Positions 13,981-19,704 of a stretch of DNA of 19,704 nt are shown here, piece by piece; within the stretch, counting starts at the first letter, position 1, and each line of letters begins with the position of its first letter. Both the position numbers and the translations under genes were made by a program. The stretch covers positions 1 through 19,704 of the forward strand of contig JAISAD010000063.1 of the NCBI GenBank assembly GCA_031266895.1, read 5' to 3'. The stretch comes from Bacteroidales bacterium. GTDB lineage: Bacteria; Bacteroidota; Bacteroidia; Bacteroidales; WCHB1-69. The notes beneath the pieces were generated by a model. That model was not told where the DNA came from, ran no database searches, and was given only the letters and a program-made list of their open reading frames with translations.

Positions 13981-16185
13981 TTACTGTTTTATAAATTTAA
14001 TTGTTTTGATATTTTTCTCTTCCGAACTTACTTTTATAAAATAAAATCCCGGCTTATATAAAGTTAAATCAATATATGTTTCTGTGCGGGTTATTTTTTC
14101 CTGCCACAATTTTTTACCGGAAATTTCGTACAATGAGGCCGTAACCGCATTTGCAGGCCTGGCATCTGCCGACAATATAACATAATCAGTAGCCGGTACG
14201 GGGGCAAGCATTATCTCTTCCTTATCCCTCTCTTTTTTCGACTCAATCTGCGACTGTTTATAAAAGCAGATTTTGCTTTTGTAGGGAATGTGATTGAACT
14301 GGGTAATCAGCAGGGTGAGCGTATCTGTTATCAATTGCTCTTGAAACTGCAAGCAGGCCTGGCCACCGGCTACAGGTGCTTGGGCAACAAGCCTGTTGTG
14401 AGCGGATAAAAAAGCGGTTGCACCATTGTTGGGCGAGGTAACAGTACACTGTACCGTCCCCTCTAATAAAGCTGTATCATGTTGTGCGGCAATATTTTTT
14501 TGTATTGCAGTGCGCATCATGAGCGAAGGGTCGCCGAAGAGTAGCCATGTATGGCATGTCTCCACATCGTTATATACATCCAGCATCTTGATTAATCCCC
14601 CGAAAACCGCCTGCCCCAGCGAGGGGCATGTCGCGTTGGAGTCTGTATTGACCAGCAGCCTGTTAATCTCATCCTGTCCGCACATGGGCGAATTCCATGG
14701 ATGATTAATGGAACTCATCAGCGCACTGACCGCGCCGGTTGGCTTGCCGTTTTTATTGGCTTTAAGCCATGTTTCGGCAAAGCAGTCGGAGAACATGTCA
14801 TACTTTCCATTGACACAGGCTACCGAAATGATGAAAGGCAATTTGTGGACATTATTAAGCTGTTTAATGTGATTATTTGTAAAGGAAGAAGTTACAAACA
14901 TATCCCAATCTCCGTGTCCACAGTAGTTGATAATGCCTGCGCCGCTGTCCAATGCTGTTATCACTTGTGCAGCAGTGGGATCTCCAACGGCATCCAATCC
15001 GCCCAAATAATCGTCAAACAATTCGTAACCGTTTTGGTAAGTACTGCTTAGCAGCAAACTGTCGATTTTGCGGATATGGATAAAGTCATATTCATTATTA
15101 TCTCCCGGGCCTTCGGAAGAGGCAATACCAATAAAAGTGGCAAAATGGCCTGTTTCGGGCGGATTTTCCTCATAGCTGATAAATTTTTGCACCTGCAGGG
15201 CTACCTCTTCGGCAGTGGTAGCCGAAATTCGGCCCAGCATAATGTCCGGGTAGTGATCGTTGCCGGCAAGATCGGCATAATGATTGTCGCACAATGCGTC
15301 CCGAATTTTGTAGGGTGGCATTTGCGCCGCATCTCCTACCAGAATCACCCATGCCAGATTGTGTTCACTGTAATAGTTGAGCAAATAGTTTCTAATGGAT
15401 GCGGAGTTGTTGCCCACTTCCGACAGCGGTACTACGGCAGTAGAAATGCCGCGTTGATTTTTCCATTCGGCCAGCGGCTGTACCGCCTCTACAAAATCAT
15501 CGCAGGCAATAATCAGCATTTCGCCCTGCTCGGGCATGCTTTTGCTGTTCAGTTCATAATTAAGGAAATGATGCTGATAGTAATGCTCAAAATCGACAGT
15601 GTTTTTCCTGGCAGTTTTTTGGGTAAATGATTGCTCGTTTTTTATGCTGACAATCAGCGATTTGTAAACTTTCAGCTGTCGGCTGACCGGATTATAGGCA
15701 AAGGGCATGCAGGTGATAGCCATGCCGCGATAGTCGCGCAATTGATAAGGTTCGCCAACTTGCAGCTGCTCCTGTTCTATAAATTGATTCTGCCGGTAGC
15801 TGTCGCCTTTCCGGCAAGGCACGGTTTCAGGGCTGATGTTGCGGTAAAGGCGCCCCCTTGAGGGAGCGATATTAATATGATCGATCACTTCAAAATCGGC
15901 TTTTTCGATAGTGGCCGACACCTTTCCGGCCGATACAATAAGCGAAAAGGCGCATTTAAGCAGTTCGGGTTCTCCAGCACGCTCAAGCGGATAGCAGGAA
16001 GCCATTTTCAGTTTGTGATATACGGTATCGTTTATGTTTACAGAATCAAGACTGTAATCCGGAAAAGTTACCAATATGCGCTCTTCCCTATTTGAAGAAG
16101 GCAAACGTGTAAAGGCAACCTGTTGCGAAAAGGCAGTAATGGAAAAGGCGAAAATCAGTAAGAAAACAGTCAGCTTCGCTTTCAT
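13981..16185 (-). CDS. Gingipain-like C25 cysteine protease with T9SS type A sorting domain
   Basis: The protein has 734 residues. The signal peptide is 1-20 (MKAKLTVFLLIFAFSITAFS), with cleavage before Gln21. Residues about 21-215 form a gingipain-propeptide-like region. The C25 peptidase core is about 222-560, beginning EMLIIACDD. The predicted catalytic pair is H424 in NYCGHGDWD and C457 in SVACVNGKYD, both in the family's expected contexts. LLFGDPSLMMR closes the domain. A region of unclear fold follows (about 575-640), then a highly charged linker (645-658). The last 75 residues form a T9SS type A sorting domain with SLYEISGKKLW and KPGFYFIKVS. The protein should cross the outer membrane by T9SS. 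Substrate specificity cannot be read. It is shorter than PorU. Confidence 0.92.
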   Translation of the reverse strand: MKAKLTVFLLIFAFSITAFSQQVAFTRLPSSNREERILVTFPDYSLDSVNINDTVYHKLKMASCYPLERAGEPELLKCAFSLIVSAGKVSATIEKADFEVIDHINIAPSRGRLYRNISPETVPCRKGDSYRQNQFIEQEQLQVGEPYQLRDYRGMAITCMPFAYNPVSRQLKVYKSLIVSIKNEQSFTQKTARKNTVDFEHYYQHHFLNYELNSKSMPEQGEMLIIACDDFVEAVQPLAEWKNQRGISTAVVPLSEVGNNSASIRNYLLNYYSEHNLAWVILVGDAAQMPPYKIRDALCDNHYADLAGNDHYPDIMLGRISATTAEEVALQVQKFISYEENPPETGHFATFIGIASSEGPGDNNEYDFIHIRKIDSLLLSSTYQNGYELFDDYLGGLDAVGDPTAAQVITALDSGAGIINYCGHGDWDMFVTSSFTNNHIKQLNNVHKLPFIISVACVNGKYDMFSDCFAETWLKANKNGKPTGAVSALMSSINHPWNSPMCGQDEINRLLVNTDSNATCPSLGQAVFGGLIKMLDVYNDVETCHTWLLFGDPSLMMRTAIQKNIAAQHDTALLEGTVQCTVTSPNNGATAFLSAHNRLVAQAPVAGGQACLQFQEQLITDTLTLLITQFNHIPYKSKICFYKQSQIESKKERDKEEIMLAPVPATDYVILSADARPANAVTASLYEISGKKLWQEKITRTETYIDLTLYKPGFYFIKVSSEEKNIKTIKFIKQ

Positions 16186-16241
16186 CGTACTTTTTTTACC
16201 GGAATTTTAACAGGCATTATTATCCATTTTTAAATTAAGGG

Positions 16242-16250
16242 GCAAAAGTA
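16242..16250 (-). promoter_or_regulatory. Putative minus-7 box of the C25 protease-surE unit
   Basis: The minus strand reads TACTTTTGC, a perfect TAnnTTTGC match 56 bases before the protease start. It lies between the TonB gene and the protease gene, so this unit can be transcribed separately. Confidence 0.6.
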
Positions 16251-16289
16251 CGAAATATTTTTTAATTGCGTTTTCACAACAGCTATTGC

Positions 16290-16961
16290 TTATTGTAAAA
16301 TGAAAGCAATAGGAATAGTGTAGTAGGCGCGGACGGGACGGCCTTTTACGCTGCCGGGTGTCCATTTGGGCATTGATTTAATGACGCGAATGGCCTCTGC
16401 ATCACAACTCGGAAAAAGAGTATAGAGTGGGGTTATGCTGGATATGTTGCCGTCGCGTTCTACGATAAATTGCAAGACTACTTTTCCGCTTATGCTTGCT
16501 TTAACAGCATCTTCCGGATATTTTAAGTTATCTTTTAAATGCTCGTACATTTTAGCAAAACCACCCGGAAATTCGGGTAAGATATCGGGAAGTTCGGGCA
16601 GGTCTTCAACAGATCCGGTAACAATTTCAACAGAATCGGAAGGGATATCGTAAACAGGATCGTCTATATCCGGGAAAAGATCGTCTATATGAAACCGTTC
16701 GTCAATAAGTTTGCTGGATATGCTAAAAGTGTATGCTTTGGGAGGATTCACAACCTGTTTATTCACAGGGTCGGTAATGGGTGGCACAGGGTCGAAAACG
16801 GATTCCCCATACCCTAAATCGTATGTTTCCGCTTTACCTGTTTTGGTAGCGAACAATTCAAAGCCTACATAAAGTATGGCTAAGGCAAAAATTACTCCGA
16901 TGAGCGCGAAAGTCCATCTTTTTTTCTCCAAATTGGCTTTTTCTGATTTTTTAGACATCAT
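16290..16961 (-). CDS. TonB-family energy-transducing protein
   Basis: TonB proteins carry proton-motive-force energy from ExbB/ExbD to outer-membrane receptors. This one has 223 residues. A basic N terminus (1-15) and one membrane anchor (about 16-37) precede a periplasmic stretch rich in Pro and Asp (about 45-130). The C-terminal domain (about 130-223) shows the Bacteroidota pattern: FPGG, YPEDAVKASISGKVVLQFIV, CDAEAIRVIKSMPKWTPG, and VRAYYTIPIAF near the end. No exbB or exbD gene is adjacent, which is common in this phylum. The start may be either of two consecutive ATGs (16961 or 16958). No clear promoter box was found upstream. Confidence 0.93.
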   Translation of the reverse strand: MMSKKSEKANLEKKRWTFALIGVIFALAILYVGFELFATKTGKAETYDLGYGESVFDPVPPITDPVNKQVVNPPKAYTFSISSKLIDERFHIDDLFPDIDDPVYDIPSDSVEIVTGSVEDLPELPDILPEFPGGFAKMYEHLKDNLKYPEDAVKASISGKVVLQFIVERDGNISSITPLYTLFPSCDAEAIRVIKSMPKWTPGSVKGRPVRAYYTIPIAFILQ

Positions 16962-17090
16962 GACAATGTGTTTTTTAAAATTAATAACTCCGTTTATGGT
17001 AATTAATAACTCTGAATTCGCCCGTTTATTATGTGGAAAAGAATTAAATTTGAAAATAACAGAAGAATTTCACATGTAAAAGATTTTATG

Positions 17091-17098
17091 TATTTTTG
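17091..17098 (+). promoter_or_regulatory. Putative minus-7 box of the small lipoprotein gene
   Basis: TATTTTTG matches TAnnTTTG and lies 48 bases before the 17147 ATG, in the AT-rich divergent region shared with the TonB gene. No minus-33 TTTG is seen at the usual distance. Confidence 0.5.
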
Positions 17099-17146
17099 TA
17101 ACTTCAATTAAAGTATCATTTTTAACCAAATTAAAACCGAAAGATA

Positions 17147-17569
17147 ATGAAAAAGCTCGTTCTTTTATTAGCCATTTTTGGCTTGCTATTAACGCAAAGC
17201 TGTGAAGATCCACAAGCGCCCGAAAGTAAATTAACCGTTGCATACGACACGAATGCCAATCTGGTAAAATGCCAGGTTTCTATTACCGATGACCACGGCT
17301 GCAAATACTTTTCACAGCAGGGTATCGTCTATGCATTTTACAATAATCCGGTCTATACCGATGAGACATTTGCGTCGGTGCACGAAGTTAATAAGGCTAC
17401 TCAAGAGCGAACCTTTCAATTCGCTTTCGAGGCCAATAAATCCGATACGACTTACTACATAAGAGCTTATGTTAAGAGTAATTATGGTACGGGCTACAGC
17501 AATACAGCTAAGATTGTTACCATGCCTGACACGGGAATTGTCGTATTGGATAGCCTGAAAAAATGGTGA
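17147..17569 (+). CDS. Small probable surface lipoprotein
   Basis: The protein has 140 residues. MKKLVLLLAIFGLLLTQSC is a lipoprotein signal with the modified cysteine at residue 19. The next residues, Glu-Asp, resemble the Bacteroidota signal that sends lipoproteins to the cell surface. The mature part looks like one immunoglobulin- or fibronectin-like beta-sandwich: the segment DTTYYIRAYVKSNYGTGYSN is a recurring motif in Bacteroidota surface lipoproteins. No enzyme motif is present and the function is unknown. The kinase gene begins 30 bases after the stop, so cotranscription is possible. Confidence 0.82.
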   Translation: MKKLVLLLAIFGLLLTQSCEDPQAPESKLTVAYDTNANLVKCQVSITDDHGCKYFSQQGIVYAFYNNPVYTDETFASVHEVNKATQERTFQFAFEANKSDTTYYIRAYVKSNYGTGYSNTAKIVTMPDTGIVVLDSLKKW

Positions 17570-17599
17570 TTTTATCTAATCTATTATACTTTTAGCGTA

Positions 17600-18592
17600 A
17601 TGAATAGAATATTGGGCATTGGAAATGCTCTGGTTGATGTTATTGTACACATTGGCGATGAAAAGCTCATATCGCATTTTGGCTTGAAAAAGGGCGGCAT
17701 GGAGATGATTGACCAGGAGCGCAGGCGGAACATCCATATTGCGATTGAAAATTACAGGAAAACCATTGTTACGGGCGGTTCTACGGCCAATACCATGCAC
17801 GGGCTTGCCCGATTGGGAGTGCCTGTTGGCTATATCGGGAAAATATTCGATGATGAGTTTGGCCGATTTTTTCGTGATGACATGATTAGCGGCAATATAA
17901 ATCCGCATTTTGTCTTTTCAGAAAATGAAGATACCGGCATTGCTACTACCTTGATAACCGACGACGGAGAGCGTACTTTTGCCACCTGTTTGGGCGCTGC
18001 CGCTACACTGACTCCTGCCGAATTGGACCCGAATCTGTTCGCCGGCTACAATTTTGTGCATGTGGAGGGCTATTTGATATTCAACCATGACCTTATTTTG
18101 CGAATATGTCAGCTGGCCAAAGAATGTGGCGCAACGATTTCGATGGATATGGCCAGCTACAATGTGGTGATGCTGAATCTTGACTTTATGAGGGATTTGC
18201 TTAAAAATTATGTGGATATTATATTTGCCAATGAGGAGGAAGCCAAAGCTTTTACCGGCAAGGAAGAGCATGAAGCCCTCGAAATTTTGTCCGATTACTG
18301 CTCTACCGCTATTGTGAAACTGGGTGCGCATGGCTCTATTGCAAAGCAGCAGGGAACAGTTACGGTTATTCCGGCCATTGAGGCTAATTGCATTGATTCT
18401 ACCGGCGCAGGCGATATTTACGCATCCGGCTTTTTGTATGGCCTGATGAATGGGTTGCCTGTCGAGAAATGTGGTTATATAGCTTCACGACTGGCTGCCG
18501 AACTGGTGGAAACAACAGGGGCAAAGCTTTCTGATGCTCAATGGCAAAAAATAAGAGCAAAAGCTCTAACTTTTAATATTTTACATCAATAA
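17600..18592 (+). CDS. PfkB-family carbohydrate/nucleoside kinase (adenosine kinase-like)
   Basis: The protein has 330 residues and would phosphorylate a sugar or nucleoside using ATP. The N-terminal PfkB signature is VTGGSTANTMHGLARLG (57-73). The ATP/anion-hole motif is DSTGAGD (266-272), with D272 as the expected catalytic base. VGYIGKIFDDEFG and DIIFANEEEAKAFTG are typical of the adenosine kinase/ribokinase branch. The opening GIGNALVDVI is frequent in bacterial proteins annotated as adenosine kinase. The exact substrate (adenosine, ribose, fructose or other) cannot be decided from sequence. It follows the small lipoprotein gene on the same strand; a functional link is not evident. Confidence 0.92.
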   Translation: MNRILGIGNALVDVIVHIGDEKLISHFGLKKGGMEMIDQERRRNIHIAIENYRKTIVTGGSTANTMHGLARLGVPVGYIGKIFDDEFGRFFRDDMISGNINPHFVFSENEDTGIATTLITDDGERTFATCLGAAATLTPAELDPNLFAGYNFVHVEGYLIFNHDLILRICQLAKECGATISMDMASYNVVMLNLDFMRDLLKNYVDIIFANEEEAKAFTGKEEHEALEILSDYCSTAIVKLGAHGSIAKQQGTVTVIPAIEANCIDSTGAGDIYASGFLYGLMNGLPVEKCGYIASRLAAELVETTGAKLSDAQWQKIRAKALTFNILHQ

Positions 18593-19165
18593 TTTCTTGT
18601 TTTTTTTCGGTTATAAATTTTGGTTATTATTCGATTTATGTTTTAACAGGCGCAAAAATAGTGAAAAGATTGAATTTATGAATCTGTTCTGCAATTGTTG
18701 GTTCATTTTTAGGCAGTATTTCAAAAAGTGTGATACTATAATAACTTGGCAGTCAGAGAATTTTGCTTGTCTTTACAGGTCTGGCGCCTGGATAGTTAGT
18801 CATCTGGCAGAGCGGCATAGTGCTCGGCGCAATGCTTACGGTGCAGCCCTCCTGGGCATGTACTATTCATTTTTGTTTTGATTAGTTTTGTTTTTGAATT
18901 AGTTTAATCTTAAAAAGAGCATAAACAAAAAATGTGGTACTTACATCCCATCACCATCTTGAGGTTCTAGCCAACCTAACTACTAAATGATTTAAATAAA
19001 GTCCACACCAATGTGCGTACCTTAGCTTACATATTTAGTAGTTAGATTAAAATCGGCTAGATTTCAAAATAATGGCAAGCTATAGATGCTGCATGTATAT
19101 TTTATTGCTTATGGTTCTTGCATATCATACATAGAATTAAGGTGTAATAACATACTTTTGAATAG
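18593..19165. other. Intergenic region without a convincing gene
   Basis: These 573 bases are AT-rich at both ends. A 94-codon frame at 18597-18881 has no family signature, an atypical Phe/Cys/Asn-rich composition and no promoter, so I do not call it. A GC-richer patch lies at about 18775-18855 (containing GGCGCCTG). A long imperfect inverted repeat follows at 18959-19067. No tRNA, CRISPR or clear T-tailed terminator was found. Confidence 0.6.
18959..19067. repeat. Long imperfect inverted repeat (potential cruciform or RNA hairpin)
   Basis: A 13-bp perfect arm, CTAACTACTAAAT (18976-18988), pairs with 19033-19045. An outer 7-bp arm, TCTAGCC (18966-18972), pairs with GGCTAGA (19055-19061). TTGA (18959-18962) pairs with TCAA (19064-19067). 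The arms are separated by an asymmetric internal loop (3 against 9 bases), and the apical loop is 44 bases. There is no T-run immediately after it, so it is not a standard terminator. The role is unknown. Confidence 0.75.
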
Positions 19166-19704
19166 TTAGAATTTTTTTACGCCAAGAATAAAAAGGTCTG
19201 AACCTTGAACAACTTTATTATAGGCCATAAATCCGACTACCCCATTTGAATAAAATAATCGAGTACATTCATTTTGATTGGCTTCAGTAGAGGCAAAAAT
19301 AGAATTTCCTCCACTACTGCCTGTAAAATTAAAACTCCCTCCCTCTTTTTCTACAGCCGTTTTAATGGTGGTGTAGTTATTAAAAATGGTTCTCAGTTCA
19401 TTTTTTGCAGGAATGTAAAAGCCTTTAGCATCCCAGTACTTGAAGGCGGGGTAGTTAGTTGCCCAATTGGCCATCGTTTTAATAGCAGCCATGTTTTTGG
19501 CACCATCGAGTGTGTCGGTAGCGCCGGTAACTTCTTTTACCGTTGCCCATTTATATTGGGTGGCAGTAATGCTTTCAATGGCCAGAATAGAGCCATGCTT
19601 TTTGTCAGCACTTACGGCAAACACTATGCCTTTTACGCCGCTTACACTGTAGAGGTCGCCCTCTTTGTAGGTGGTTTCAGGTTCGGTCGAAACAGGGTTA
19701 TAAT
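19166..19704 (-). CDS. C-terminal part of a surface-type protein with a DUF1566-like region (5' end outside window)
   Basis: The frame is open to the window edge, so only the last 178 residues are visible. The GTG at 19624 is internal, since conserved-looking sequence (YKEGDLYSVSGVKGIVFAVS) continues upstream of it. Blocks such as GIVFAVSADKKHGSILAIES, DTLDGAKNMAAIKTMANW, YPAFKYWDAKGFYIPAKNEL and a late ASTEANQ are typical of a domain common in Bacteroidota cell-surface and lipoproteins, related to DUF1566/Lcl-type C-terminal folds. There is no C-terminal T9SS sorting domain: the protein ends FILGVKKF. Localisation depends on the missing N terminus. The function is unknown. Confidence 0.75.
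   Translation of the reverse strand, partial: YNPVSTEPETTYKEGDLYSVSGVKGIVFAVSADKKHGSILAIESITATQYKWATVKEVTGATDTLDGAKNMAAIKTMANWATNYPAFKYWDAKGFYIPAKNELRTIFNNYTTIKTAVEKEGGSFNFTGSSGGNSIFASTEANQNECTRLFYSNGVVGFMAYNKVVQGSDLFILGVKKF

Noticed and set aside
15076..15630. 184-codon plus-strand frame antisense to the C25 protease
   Set aside because: The minus-strand frame encodes a clear protease with catalytic motifs over the same bases. The antisense frame has no family features.
17587..17594. TACTTTTA as a promoter of the PfkB-family kinase
   Set aside because: It has one mismatch to TAnnTTTG and would place the transcript start on the ATG. Read-through from the lipoprotein gene is more likely.
18597..18881. 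94-codon plus-strand frame after the kinase gene
   Set aside because: It has no recognisable domain, an odd Phe/Cys/Asn-rich composition and no promoter box, and it crosses a sharp change in base composition. It is likely a chance open frame.
1..19704. CRISPR arrays, insertion sequences, prophage, toxin-antitoxin or defence genes
   Set aside because: No regularly spaced repeats, transposase, integrase, phage or defence motifs were found on either strand.

Overview
The window looks like chromosomal DNA from a member of the Bacteroidota, probably Bacteroidia. The evidence is several TAnnTTTG-type minus-7 promoter boxes (the Bacteroidota SigA signature), a gingipain-like protease with a type IX secretion (T9SS) tail, a T9SS type B-like C-terminal domain, a TonB protein of the Bacteroidota type, lipoproteins with Cys and acidic-residue N termini, and the gene order bamD-rpoZ-coaBC. 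Most of it is housekeeping or cell-envelope sequence. I see no CRISPR array, insertion sequence, prophage or defence system.

Layout. 1-600: the 3' end of mutS, a tRNA-Gly(CCC) and a bidirectional terminator. 618-1667 (minus): a single-RRM RNA-binding protein and a flavin-reductase-like protein with a possible signal peptide. 1747-3346 (minus): an ECF sigma factor followed by a putative anti-sigma protein with one membrane span and a gliding/T9SS type B-like outer domain. 3430-4413 (minus): a DUF4837-like lipoprotein. 4414-4682: a short intergenic region with a GC-rich, repeat-containing island. 4683-8094 (minus): a phosphate uptake unit, phosphate-selective porin then pstS then pstC. pstA, pstB and phoU do not follow pstC. 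8149-8170 carries a perfect 11-bp tandem repeat just upstream of the porin minus-7 box, a likely PhoB/PhoP-type site.

8290-10303 (plus): dnaX, split over two overlapping frames. 10369-12886 (plus): bamD, rpoZ and coaBC, tightly packed. 12909-16185 (minus): a C25 (gingipain-like) T9SS protease, surE and a small membrane protein, the last two overlapping by 4 bp. 16290-16961 (minus): a TonB-family protein. 17147-18592 (plus): a small lipoprotein and a PfkB-family sugar/nucleoside kinase. 18593-19165: no convincing gene, but a long imperfect inverted repeat at 18959-19067. 19166-19704 (minus): the C-terminal part of a surface-type protein that runs off the window.

How the genes relate. The porin, PstS and PstC would move phosphate across the outer membrane, periplasm and inner membrane; the ATPase and second permease must be encoded elsewhere or have been lost. 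BamD and the TonB protein serve the outer membrane. The C25 protein and the putative anti-sigma protein both carry C-terminal regions linked to the T9SS. The observations most worth following are the Pho-like repeats, the incomplete pst operon with a PstS-like insertion in PstC, the split dnaX, the sigma/anti-sigma pair and the large inverted repeat.
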